Assembly: GCA_012184525.1 (NCBI GenBank)
Contig: WOFQ01000135.1
Span: forward strand, 1 to 30,243
Length of the DNA stretch: 30,243 nucleotides
Source of the DNA: Xenoacremonium recifei
Taxonomy: Eukaryota; Ascomycota; Sordariomycetes; Hypocreales; Nectriaceae
Reading direction: 5' to 3'
The notes below the pieces were generated by a model. The model was not told the origin of the DNA and searched no databases. It saw nothing but the letters and a program-made list of their open reading frames with translations. Positions within the stretch are counted from its first letter, which is position 1. Every line of letters begins with the position of its first letter. Positions 8,317 to 17,437 of the stretch are shown in pieces. The translations under genes and the position numbers were made by a program.

Positions 8317-9906
8317 CTAGTAAGTTTCGGCGCAAATGAAGCTACCGGGCGCGTAAATATCGCCTCCTATATACCTCGACACCAAGGGATAGGGGCAGAT
8401 TTGCCGACTGCCAATGACATCTTTGGTTGTTGGATCGCGAATCTCGCCAGTCAAGGTCTCTGGGGCTATTCCATGTTCTACCCATGCTATAAGCTTTTCA
8501 ATAGTATCTGTCGGATATGGCCCAGTATGTTGTGTGCCGTGTCCCGTTCCGGGAACTTCAAAATAGCGATAGTAATCCCTGACATCGGCATCCTGCTCAA
8601 GAACATTATCGTAATATTCTGAGCTTCCATTCACGGGAATAAGTGCATCCTCAACCCCATGCCAATGGATCATTTTCGCGCCTGTAAGGGAGAACGATGA
8701 GAGATCTGGGTTGTCTGCAGCAATGATGTGATTGTACCGGTGTTCAGATATCGGGAAAATTGCGTCATAAGACTCATAGTCAAGTGTCTTGACATCGAAG
8801 TTCGGATCTTCATAAATCCAATTCCTGATCCAAGGTTCTGCGATCAGGGAGATGGTCCCTGTGCAATTTGTCGAAGTTGGGGTCTCGCACTCGGTAGACG
8901 CGAGGCTAATCATGGGATCGCCCGATAGGATTGTCCCATGGGAAAGCCCGTACCAGCCTTTGGGTCCTTCCCATACTTTGTTTGTCAGGATGGCAGCTTC
9001 TTTCGTGAAATAAGCATCGATGCCGTTACAGTCGAATTTTTGTCCCACAAGACTCGACGCGTCGAAATGACAGGCTCCATAGTTGGATATGACTTGGTCA
9101 ATCACACCGTCCAAAGCGTCACAAGCCCGGACGGCCTCTGCGGTGATGGCTTGGACTTCGCAAGGCCTAGGATAGACACCCATTTGATTCATAATGAGTT
9201 GTGGCCAGAACATTGCAGGGATGAACTTCGGCCAATTGATTGCAGGTACCGTGGAAACAATCCCATCCCAGTCATGAGGGTATTTCTGGGCCACTTGAAG
9301 AGCTTGGCGACCACCTGTTGATCCACCGATCCAGTACGAGTATCGTGGGCTGTCTCCGTAGATTGAGTTGATGACTGATTTACCGATAATACTGATCTCG
9401 TGCAAGCTGATGTGGGCAAAATCTTTCAGTAGTGGATAGCTGATTTTGCCTTTACTGTTGAAAGGCCAGTATCGAGGTATTAGCTCAGATTCATGACCGC
9501 CGTCGGTGCTGGTTGCTGCCCAACCATGGCAGACAATATACGGATGCCACCAACTTGCCATCCCGGTTACAAGACCCCCGCCACCTGGGGATACGAACCT
9601 GCCATTCCAACCTTCCAGTGGAAGCCAGGTTTCAGTGTTTATAACGTCGCCCCATCTTGTATGGGTATAGGTAACCGTGACATTGCAGAAGTCGATGCTT
9701 GAGACCTTCGAGGCCGGCCAGTCAACCATTCGTGTGCTGTTAACTGAAAAGTTCCTCACTTCATTCGCAGTCACGCTTAGGATCTTGGCGCCTGGAATGT
9801 CGATGTCGGAGATGGCTGCCGGAGAGCAAACTAAGGAAGTGCCAGCTGATATTGCACTCCAACGGAGAAGAGAGTCAATAAAGCCAACCGTACCATTGAG
9901 CATCAT
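8317..9906 (-). CDS. Tannase / feruloyl esterase family serine hydrolase
   Basis: From the ATG at 9906 the product has 529 residues. It matches the tannase/feruloyl-esterase family, which hydrolyses ester bonds of gallates or hydroxycinnamates, usually outside the cell. Visible blocks are FCNVTVTYTH, WNGRFVSPGGGG, ATSTDGGHES, YWIGGSTGGRQAL (nucleophile Ser196), the Ca-loop-like ACDALDGVIDQVISNYGAC, HWHGVEDALIP (Asp420) and PGTGHG (His456). The family's disulfide-forming cysteines next to Ser and His (the CS-D-HC motif) are both Gly here. The start is uncertain. The frame stays open to 10170, and residues just before this Met (ANTFKLCCSLPA) also look family-like. No classical signal peptide is seen, so a short upstream exon is likely, with a candidate acceptor TTCGATAG near 9944. 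The gene diverges from the bZIP gene. Confidence 0.85.
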   Translation of the reverse strand: MMLNGTVGFIDSLLRWSAISAGTSLVCSPAAISDIDIPGAKILSVTANEVRNFSVNSTRMVDWPASKVSSIDFCNVTVTYTHTRWGDVINTETWLPLEGWNGRFVSPGGGGLVTGMASWWHPYIVCHGWAATSTDGGHESELIPRYWPFNSKGKISYPLLKDFAHISLHEISIIGKSVINSIYGDSPRYSYWIGGSTGGRQALQVAQKYPHDWDGIVSTVPAINWPKFIPAMFWPQLIMNQMGVYPRPCEVQAITAEAVRACDALDGVIDQVISNYGACHFDASSLVGQKFDCNGIDAYFTKEAAILTNKVWEGPKGWYGLSHGTILSGDPMISLASTECETPTSTNCTGTISLIAEPWIRNWIYEDPNFDVKTLDYESYDAIFPISEHRYNHIIAADNPDLSSFSLTGAKMIHWHGVEDALIPVNGSSEYYDNVLEQDADVRDYYRYFEVPGTGHGTQHTGPYPTDTIEKLIAWVEHGIAPETLTGEIRDPTTKDVIGSRQICPYPLVSRYIGGDIYAPGSFICAETY

Positions 9907-9944
9907 GGCAGGCAAACTACAGCACAGTTTAAATGTGTTCGCTA

Positions 9945-10811
9945 TCGAAGGAGAAAAATGGTGAGGTGCCTGACGACTGGTGGTACGGTATGCACTATAA
10001 AACGATGAGAACTGAAAGAAGTTTTCTAAGTAACAAATAGATTTGATACATTTAATATTGAGGTTACTCGGCGGCAATAATAAAAGTGTCCGTTCCCGGC
10101 TTCTCTTTGTCATGCCAAGCTGTTTCTCTGCAAGAATATGAGCGACGTCGTCCAAGGTACGGAGATACATACCATCCGAAACTCCGAAACTCGTGGACTT
10201 GAAAGTCCCGCGAAAGAAATCTAGGCTACTTAGCTAACTCAAATGCAGCGATATAGTTTATGTGGCGAGCATTAGCCCCACAAGGTATTGCTTTTTGAAA
10301 CGGGACGACGTCGCCCTGCACAGTGTCGACAAAGTAGGTCTCGTGCTCGCTATCTCCAGGTTCCTAAGCAAATTGCGGGATATTACCCGGTCGCGGTCTT
10401 GGGTCTATCCGAAGCCCCGAGCACCTGCAAGGATTCTTGATTGGTGCCCGGTCGTTAGGTACGTACTAGCCGCTGTTTGAAAATTGGAACCCTGCCGCAA
10501 GTTGACCGGGCTATCAGTTCGGTAGTTCAACGCGGTATTTATGGGTGCGTTGAGTCTGGGGAAGATGGAGAATGAGGTCGCGGGGAAACTTGTGTTAGCG
10601 TTGTCTTTGAGTTGCGTGTCGCCATCTAATACCTCCCCACTTGAGTTAGACCTTCCGGTCCATGTCACCCCCCCAGGCCGCCTGGTCACATGAAAGTGGA
10701 TGAACGTAGACTTATCAATAGAACTCTTCTGCACGACGTCGCCGAGCTTGCGAATCTCCACCCGTCATCTTGTCCGTGCTCTGCCCCATACACCCCAGAT
10801 AGCCTAAGAGG
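9945..10811. promoter_or_regulatory. Divergent tannase/bZIP promoter region with three CGACGTCG sites
   Basis: This region separates the tannase (minus) and bZIP (plus) start codons. Exact CGACGTCG palindromes lie at 10143-10150, 10306-10313 and 10734-10741. The first two share the 12-mer GCGACGTCGTCC, the second on the opposite strand. ACGT-core palindromes are the usual bZIP target type. The first site may lie in the tannase 5' leader, depending on the true start. Two frames over 69 codons here (10262-10480 and 10405-10761) have no recognisable domain and are not called as genes. Confidence 0.5.
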
Positions 10812-12144
10812 ATGGCTTCGGAGCCGAGCTATGTGAAGGCTCCGCGGCGTCGCACACCCCAACAGTTAGAACGGAAGAGAAACCGCGACAAGGCCACACA
10901 GCGATTAAGGCGGACGAAGGAGAAGGAGACCCGGTCCAAGCTTCAAGACGATATTTGTCATATGCGAGAGACAATAGACACGCTGAGTCAGGTTGTCCGA
11001 GGTCTCACCAAAGCACTCAACAAGCGGGATACCTATGAGACTTGCATCCCAACTAGAAGCAGCAGTAGCAGCAATGTATCCCAGCCCGAAAGTGACAAGG
11101 CTTTTGTATGTTTTCCCTGCGGAATTCCGTCATCTGTCATTGACTAAGCTCCAGGACAAGGCCTTGGCCTTCGCAGAAAAGGTTGCACTCCCATTGCCTG
11201 GGTTGGCAACCGGTTTGTGTGCTGTTCCAAGGCTTACCACATGCTCGTGCCCGCCATTAGAAACACACAATCCAGTGACAGCGGCCTCACTAGATGCCTC
11301 CCAGAGTTACTTTCAACACAACCCTATATCCCTCGGGCCAGGGAGCTTCTCCGTTAGAGTCCCAGAAGTCGAGAGTTCCGGGTGTCAACGACGTAGCTCT
11401 ACCTTACGAGGACTTTTACAACTAAATTTAGGAGATTGTTCGCCGACGAAAAAGTCGTTCCCATGCCAATGCGACATCGAGCGGCATGCCTCGTACTGGG
11501 ATTGCTTCGAAGAAACCATTTACGTCGGACTGACATCACAAAACGCATCATCTCCTTCGCATTCAGATGCTGAGGTGCCACCGCTACGGCCTACTCTTGC
11601 CAACCTGCTATTTCTAGAGTCTGAAGACAACATAGTGACCAAACTCCTCGGAAAATTATTGAACCGGGGCAAGTTTAACGATGCAAGTGTCTTGTTCGCA
11701 ACGTACATATACATGTACCGATTCTATCGTGTGAGTAAGGTGCTATTAGAAAGATAACAAGAATCCAGAGCTTACAAATGTTAGTACCGTTTCTTCCCAA
11801 CACTAGAGACTTTACAGGATGTCCCAGAGTGGTTGCGTTCAACAGGAGTCCAAGATAATACACCTCACCCTATCATCCAGGATACTATTGTTTTCCCCCG
11901 ACTAAGATCAGCAATGATTCTAGGTTTGATAGAATTTGAAAAAGGACAGGATGATGTAGATTATCTTGCCCAACTTTCCGTCAATTGGCCGAACTCGAGA
12001 GATTTGATGATTGTAAGTAGCAAGGGTGATATGGTTTTAAATCCTGCGTTCGAGGAGCATGTTCTTGACCTTGAAAATTGGTCGCTGAGTACCGAATACG
12101 CCAGGAGGTATCCTCATGTAGCATACTTAGTGAATATCCGATGA
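10812..12144 (+). CDS. bZIP transcription factor with DUF3425 domain
   Basis: Three exons are inferred: 10812-11105, 11155-11730 and 11785-12144, giving about 409 residues. The N-terminus has a basic region (about 18-39, RKRNRDKATQRLRRTKEKE) followed by a short zipper with heptads Leu44, Met51, Leu58 and Leu65. The C-terminal half matches DUF3425, usual in fungal bZIPs of secondary metabolism and stress: YIYMYRFYR spliced to YRFFPTLETLQDVPEWLRS, then VNWPNSRDLM and NPAFEEHVLDLENWSLSTEYARRYP. Intron 1 (GTATGT) could end at 11148 or 11154; both keep frame and differ by two residues. Intron 2 is 54 bp (11731-11784). It is probably a nuclear, locally acting regulator of the flanking tannase, transporter and esterase, whose promoters carry ACGT palindromes. 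The basic region departs from the textbook Asn-x7-Arg spacing. Confidence 0.85.
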
Positions 12145-12608
12145 AGCTAGCTAAAAACTATAGTATTCCTTTCACTGTCAATTTTGGAGTTCGCCTTTTA
12201 AATTTAAATATCTCGGTAATCGTATAAACTAATTAATGACATTTAAGGAGCTTATAACTCTCAACTGCACCTGGTATAAGCGTAGGATCCTGCTACCCGG
12301 CGTGTGTCTTTCCAGCTTTAATCGCGGATTAAACGTAAACGGCAAATTGTCAAAGAGTTTGAAACTAGACGATACATAGGATTTGGAGTAAAAGTCATGA
12401 GACACATAGCGCTACCAGATCTTTCTCATTGTAAGGAATGTAGTTATTGGATTCCAAAACTTAAAAAGCTAGCACTAATGGTGACTGATGATTTCTTCCT
12501 AAAAGTATACAATTTAGTGAAAGATATTGCGCCTCCGGCTGCATCCACTTGCTCCTTCATGTACACCTCTCTCGTTCACTCGTGTACTCCTTCAACCTGC
12601 TTATTCCC
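12145..12608. other. Convergent intergenic region
   Basis: The 464 bp between the bZIP stop and the MFS stop are AT-rich at 12180-12250 and presumably hold both 3' ends. No gene or repeat was recognised. The plus-strand frame at 12397-12771 is unsupported and overlaps the end of the MFS gene in antisense. Confidence 0.4.
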
Positions 12609-14342
12609 TCAAGCCCCTGCGTTTTTGGCTCTTGGCCGACGTTGTTGGATCGGTGCAGCAACCTCGGCTGTGAAGTATTTCTTAGTGGATGTAAAAAACA
12701 AACAAACAAAGACGCAAACAGTGGAAAATGCAATTAGAGCACACCAAATATACTCAAAGCTCTTTGCATAAGCGTCCTTCGCGGCATCCGCAACAGTTGC
12801 AAGTATAGTAGCGTTGACACCGGGTATCTCTGCCAGTGCAGTGGCATTGCCTGACGTGTAGGCCACGAGAAATCCTGGGATGCTGCTAGCAGGCACACCA
12901 GCGGCTGCTGCTGACTTGGCAATGGCTTTTGGGAGCTCTACTTTGATCTTTGAGTTGTAGATTTGGCTGTACATAGTTGCAGCAACGGCACCGCCAACGT
13001 AGGTAAATGAACCAGCGACGCAGGTGGCGGTTGCAATGACTTGATTAGGAACGACCAAGCCCGACATGACAGAAATGACTGCGCCTTCGGAGCCGACAGC
13101 GATACCCATCAATGCCGTAGGAAAGAACCATGTAGCAAAGCTCACATCCGATTTGATCAGAATCATGAGACCTGCACCGAGATCCAGGAGCAACAAGAGG
13201 CCAATGGTGATCCACTTGACTTCTTTGAATCCGTGAAGAATCCCAGCAGCAACCCAGTTTCCTATCATGACAGCCAATGAGAACGGCAGCTGCCAAACTG
13301 CTGTCATGAGCCCACCAGTTCCAAAGACGTAAACGAGGACCTGAGGGAGAAAGGACTGGCTGCCGATGAGGGCAAAGCCACCAACAACGCGCACACAAAG
13401 TGTGATAGCATAGTTCCGGTCTTGCCAAAGAGCCTTGGGAAGAATTCCAGTGTCTGTTCCTTTCCATTCCCAGATGCCGAACGCTGTCAGCATCACAAAT
13501 CCCGCGATTAACGGCCCTATGACCGTCGCTGAACCCCAAGGGTATGGGTTATCGCCGACATTCATTCCGAAAAGAAATAACGCTAGGCCGCCAGAACCTA
13601 GAATGATACCTAACCAGTCGATCTGTGCTATGCGTGTCCCTACACTTAGTCCTTCGGGGTTTGGACGTGGCATTGGGTGGTAAAAGGCAAGGAGAGCCGC
13701 AGCGGTCAGAACATTCCAACCGGCTGCGAGGTAAAATCCAATGCGCCATCCATCTATCGGTCCACCTAGATCTTCTTGAATAAAAACGCCCTCAAGAATC
13801 GGAGCAAGGATGAAACTAGAGGAGCCGAAAATTGCTGCTGTTGCGCTGACTATCGCTCGATTCTTCTTTGGCACAATCTCGAAAATAAGGGGTAAAGCCA
13901 GAGTGGCGAAACTTAGGCCCATGCCGTTGAGTACCTGGCCACCAATCACCATGTTTAGAGAGGTTGCTCTGCCACCGACCACAAGGCCGATGCCATTGAC
14001 ACTGCAGCCAAATAACAAGAAAGCGCGGCGGTTGAAAATATCCGAGAGATCTCCAATAAATGAAGTAAATGCGGCAACTGATATCGAGCTCGCCGTGGCA
14101 ATCCATGCCACGTTATTGGCTTCGTCAGGGAATCGTTCAGCGATGAACGCAACGGCAGATAATGGGATTAGGCTACCCCAAGCGCTCATCATTAGCATCA
14201 TACACAGCGAAAAGATGCTAGAAATGATGCTGAAGTTCCACTCGAATTTCTGATCTTCGGATTCAAGTGCCTCAAGATTTGGTTTGATAGACTCGACGTG
14301 CGTTGGTTCACTTTTGTCGTCTTCGAGTTGTGAGATAATCAT
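12609..14342 (-). CDS. MFS transporter, TRI12-like (14-TM) efflux family
   Basis: One uninterrupted exon encodes 577 residues. A soluble head of about 35 residues (DDKSEPTHVESIKP) precedes about 14 hydrophobic segments, typical of the fungal TRI12/DHA2-like branch. Motif-like blocks are NNVAWIATASSISVAAFTSF, FIGDLSDIFNRRAFLLFG (the family's loop 2-3 motif with Asp and Arg), VLNGMGLSFATLALPLIFEIV, DGWRIGFYLAAGWN and SVMSGLVVPNQVIATATCVAGS. Members export toxins or siderophores, or import small organics; the substrate here is unknown. The gene diverges from the HSL esterase over a 549-bp shared promoter with an 18-bp ACGT palindrome at its centre, so it probably acts with the esterase. The C-terminus (QQRRPRAKNAGA) is basic and cytosolic. 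No introns, unlike the other MFS genes here. Confidence 0.88.
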   Translation of the reverse strand: MIISQLEDDKSEPTHVESIKPNLEALESEDQKFEWNFSIISSIFSLCMMLMMSAWGSLIPLSAVAFIAERFPDEANNVAWIATASSISVAAFTSFIGDLSDIFNRRAFLLFGCSVNGIGLVVGGRATSLNMVIGGQVLNGMGLSFATLALPLIFEIVPKKNRAIVSATAAIFGSSSFILAPILEGVFIQEDLGGPIDGWRIGFYLAAGWNVLTAAALLAFYHPMPRPNPEGLSVGTRIAQIDWLGIILGSGGLALFLFGMNVGDNPYPWGSATVIGPLIAGFVMLTAFGIWEWKGTDTGILPKALWQDRNYAITLCVRVVGGFALIGSQSFLPQVLVYVFGTGGLMTAVWQLPFSLAVMIGNWVAAGILHGFKEVKWITIGLLLLLDLGAGLMILIKSDVSFATWFFPTALMGIAVGSEGAVISVMSGLVVPNQVIATATCVAGSFTYVGGAVAATMYSQIYNSKIKVELPKAIAKSAAAAGVPASSIPGFLVAYTSGNATALAEIPGVNATILATVADAAKDAYAKSFEYIWCALIAFSTVCVFVCLFFTSTKKYFTAEVAAPIQQRRPRAKNAGA

Positions 14343-14891
14343 TGTGAAGGAAAAGTCAATTGTTTAACAAGTTAGGTGCCAATCGAATATGAGTATTGGG
14401 AGAAAAAAAAATTCAACTCTGCGAGAATGTTGAACTCCTTTATGGAATGCAGGTTCCTCACTCCCAGCTGGTCTTCTGCTACGATTGAGAAGGACGCAGT
14501 TCAATAAGACACAAGGATATTTCTTAAGCGAGTGTGGACATGATTCAAAATCTCGAGGACGAATCACAAGGCCTCCCCGCAAATAGTGTATCTTAGTTTT
14601 AGCACTCCTTGGTGGACGACGTCGTCCACATCCTCGCTTAGAACGCGACAGGTCTCGCACAGTGTGGAGTCACGAATTCAAGGAGACTGTCTAACAAGTC
14701 TTTCCTAACGCTATTGTTCTTAGAGCGATCCCACCCTACTCACCAATCGTGAACCTTCATGAGTTTTCCTTAATTATAAAAGATTCTAGTCCCAACTGTG
14801 ATGGTTGCCTTAGGCCTTAGAAGACCACCATTCATTTTTTTTTGGTCTTTCTATTATCCTTATTATCCTATCAAAGTTGAGGTCACCAGCC
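14343..14891. promoter_or_regulatory. Divergent MFS/esterase promoter region
   Basis: 549 bp separate the two start codons. An exact 18-bp palindrome, GTGGACGACGTCGTCCAC, lies at 14612-14629, almost at the midpoint (about 270 bp from each ATG). Its centre is the same CGACGTCG found three times near the bZIP gene. A T-rich stretch at 14835-14860 precedes the esterase ATG. The minus-strand frame at 14364-14660 is not supported as a gene. Confidence 0.5.
14612..14629. promoter_or_regulatory. 18-bp palindrome, candidate bZIP site
   Basis: GTGGACGACGTCGTCCAC is perfectly self-complementary and contains CGACGTCG at 14617-14624. The half GACGTCGTCC is shared with the site at 10143. Binding by the local bZIP is inferred from the motif type and location, not shown. 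Confidence 0.5.
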
Positions 14892-15926
14892 ATGTCAGCA
14901 ATTGTACAAGTCCCGGAGGGCGCAGCTCCCGTCCCCGCGGAATCCTCATGCAAGATACCGCGCCCTCCGCTTGACCCTGGCCTCATGAAAGCACTGAAAG
15001 AATCTGGAATCAATGTACCCAAAGTTCTAGAGATTCCAGCTTTGCGCTCCCTTGCCACGGCGTTCGGCCCAGATCCTGTCTTCAAAGCTCAGCCGGAGCC
15101 AGCACTCGAGCATATCGAATATAACTGTCCAACTACGTACCGAAGTGAAGATCAGGCCGAATTCACCATTTCCGTCTTTAAGCCTAAGAAGTCTGAAAGA
15201 ACCGATCGCCCCGTCCTATTTAGTATCCACGGAGGAGGCCAGGTTGCCGGCAATCGGTTTGCCGCCCTCGAGTGCTACGTCGAATATTTCGAGGGTCAGG
15301 AAGCCGTCTACGTGACTCCGGAGTACCGCCTGGCCCCGGAGTTTAAAGCCCCTGCTGCTCTTCATGATAGCTATGATGCCCTGGTATGGACAATAGAACA
15401 TGCCGCAGGACTGGGTATTGATTCTAAAAAGATCATCGTGACCGGTTGCTCGGGTGGCGCTCCGATTGCCGCAGGGGTCACCATGCTCTGTCGCAACAAT
15501 CAGAACCCATATCCTGCGAGGCTGATGCTCTTGACACCTATGCTTGATGATCGAGACTGTACGCTGTCTTCGAAGCAGTTTGAAAACGACGTCCCGTGGT
15601 GCGGCGTTACGAACCGACAAGCATGGAGTTTCGTGTTAGGCGAAGACCTCGCTGGACCCAATGTAAGCGAGTTAGTTTCGCCCGCACGAGCTACGGACCT
15701 ATCCGGTTTGCCGCCTACCTTTATCGATGTGGGGGAGTGCGAAGTCTTTCGTGATGAGGGAGTTGCATTTGCGGCCCAACTGTGGAAGGCTGGTGTCAAC
15801 GCAGAGCTTCACGTCTGGCCGGGAGCTTACCACGGCTTTGACATGGTCGCAACAAAAGAACCAATCTCGTTAGCTGCCATTGCAGCTAAGAAGGCATGGA
15901 TCAGGAGATGTGTTGAAAACATGTAA
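14892..15926 (+). CDS. Alpha/beta hydrolase, hormone-sensitive-lipase (HSL) type esterase
   Basis: This single-exon gene encodes 344 residues. HSL-family marks are the oxyanion motif HGGG (113-116), YVTPEYRLAPE, the nucleophile elbow GCSGG (Ser187), DVGECEVFRDEG with Glu284 where most members have the catalytic Asp, and the catalytic His314 in GAYHGFD. Glu as the acidic residue is compatible with activity and occurs in part of the family. No signal peptide is seen, so a cytosolic esterase for small acyl or lactone substrates is likely. The start is the ATG at 14892; the five codons before it begin with TTG and are not credible in a fungus. Divergence from the MFS pump and the shared palindrome suggest a detoxification pair. 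Confidence 0.88.
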   Translation: MSAIVQVPEGAAPVPAESSCKIPRPPLDPGLMKALKESGINVPKVLEIPALRSLATAFGPDPVFKAQPEPALEHIEYNCPTTYRSEDQAEFTISVFKPKKSERTDRPVLFSIHGGGQVAGNRFAALECYVEYFEGQEAVYVTPEYRLAPEFKAPAALHDSYDALVWTIEHAAGLGIDSKKIIVTGCSGGAPIAAGVTMLCRNNQNPYPARLMLLTPMLDDRDCTLSSKQFENDVPWCGVTNRQAWSFVLGEDLAGPNVSELVSPARATDLSGLPPTFIDVGECEVFRDEGVAFAAQLWKAGVNAELHVWPGAYHGFDMVATKEPISLAAIAAKKAWIRRCVENM

Positions 15927-16518
15927 CTATAGATAGCCTTCTCGCATCAGTGCCACGGTTATCGACATAGGAAGCTCAGACAGAGCCCGAATTTACAATA
16001 CTTCCATCCCCCTTTTGCTAAAAGAGGCCGCCCGTAATAATTGCGAGGCTTTCAGTATTTATTCTCTTATAACCTCTTATATAATTAAAGCCAGTCTATA
16101 TCTATTAGCTAGATAAACCCTGTCCTGCCTTTCGGATGTCTTTTCACTCTAAGTATATATATAATTATACTTATGTCTATAGAATCACGCTCCCTGTCTC
16201 TCGGATACAGGAGTCGCAGTCTTAAATTATAATATAATTCCTTATACAACAAATAGTAAGTTTATTTAATATCTGTTCATATTCTCGCAAAGTTGAGTTG
16301 TTCATATATTTAGTTTCTAAGCACCAAGTCTACTAGCAACTAGTTTAAGGTAAACATACAGATTAATGAATCAGCAAGATCCACTCTGATAAGAAAAATA
16401 AAGTACTTTTTGTATGTTGTTTTACTATTTATACCTCGGTCACCCCCTCTACTTCAAACGAAACGAACAGATCCAGATAGAAGTGAATAGACGTCTTGCA
16501 TTCCACATTGCCAACTCT
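15927..16518. other. Intergenic, AT-rich
   Basis: About 590 bp between convergent genes. Positions 16050-16290 are strongly TA-rich (ATATATATAATTAT and similar), resembling an old RIP-decayed insertion, but no terminus or coding trace can be recognised. The rest presumably holds both 3' ends. Confidence 0.4.
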
Positions 16519-17437
16519 TCAGTGTCGGTGAGCCCAAAACGGAGCACAACGACCAGCGCCGGCGGTGACGGGTGCTGCTGAGCTGGTGGCGACGGGTTGG
16601 CTGATAGTACCAACGGACTTGTGAGGATCAGACGCCATGGTGTTCAAGGCAGATGAAGACTTGTTTGTCATTGTTGTCCGCGCATTTGTGGCGGCTGCGC
16701 TAGTTAAAGTGGGATTCACTGTGGACTCCAGGTCTAGGTCAGTCCCAGATATTGACGGCTTGACAGACGATGAAGGTGGTGGCAGGGTAGAAGCAAAGAA
16801 TGAGGTTGCAATAAAGGATGGTTCAACGGAAGCAGATGATGGAGGACTAGAAGGAAGTGCTTCTGTGCTAGATGTGGATAGTGTAGCAGAAGATGAACCG
16901 GCAGTAGAAGATCCCCCGGGAACAGTGCTAGAAGTCGGTGATGCAATTGGCGATGAGGAAGTCTCACCGGAGTCAGAGCCAAGGTTGACCGTTACTCCGT
17001 TATCAGAGCAAGTTTCCTCAATGATTTTGTAGGCGCCTGTAGATAAAGCCATTAGTCCAAAAGACAAAGAACTAACCAGGATTTATTCCCGGTCTTCGAC
17101 TTCGACATCCGCATGCTACATACCGGCTTGATCAGAAGTACTGCAACTTGTCGAGACCTCTGACTCGAGGGTGCTCTTCCAATCCACGTTGGCACACCAG
17201 CACGCAACATCGGTTTGGGAGCAGCCACTTGCAGCGACAGCATCGATGAGTGGTGTAAACTAAATACCCGCATGTCAGCTCTGTCTTTCTATCTAATCTG
17301 TCACCGCCAGTTAGAAATGACAAAATATAATTACGCACCGCGCAACTGGGTATTTTGGTAAAGTCAGGCGGAAGCGTTTGGCAGCTGACTTTCAGGACCA
17401 GAACCAAGGTGGTGGTAGTAAGGCTAAGAAGTCTCAT
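16519..17437 (-). CDS. CFEM-domain secreted protein with Ser/Thr-rich tail
   Basis: Three exons on the minus strand are inferred: 17437-17339, 17259-17124 and 17036-16519, separated by introns of 79 and 87 bp, giving about 250 residues. A signal peptide (MRLLSLTTTTLVLVLKVSCQ) is followed by a CFEM-like domain: IPSCA, FTPLIDAVAASGCSQTDVACWCANV, then STSCSTSDQAGAYKIIEETC. CFEM proteins sit at the fungal surface, and some bind haem through an Asp just before the CxC region; that Asp (QTD) is present. Only six of the usual eight cysteines are seen; those equivalent to Cys2 and Cys6 are missing. A Ser/Thr/Pro-rich stalk follows. The C-terminus (RCAPFWAHRH) lacks the hydrophobic GPI tail of most relatives, so it may be freely secreted. 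The gene diverges from a siderophore transporter, with an iron-GATA site between. Confidence 0.8.

Noticed and set aside
8290..9964. Several plus-strand frames of 60-130 codons
   Set aside because: All are shadows of the tannase gene on the minus strand, without recognisable motifs.
10262..10761. Small genes in the tannase/bZIP promoter
   Set aside because: The two overlapping frames on opposite strands lack domains and the region is better explained as regulatory.
12397..12771. 124-codon plus-strand frame
   Set aside because: It overlaps the 3' end of the MFS gene in antisense and has no family resemblance.
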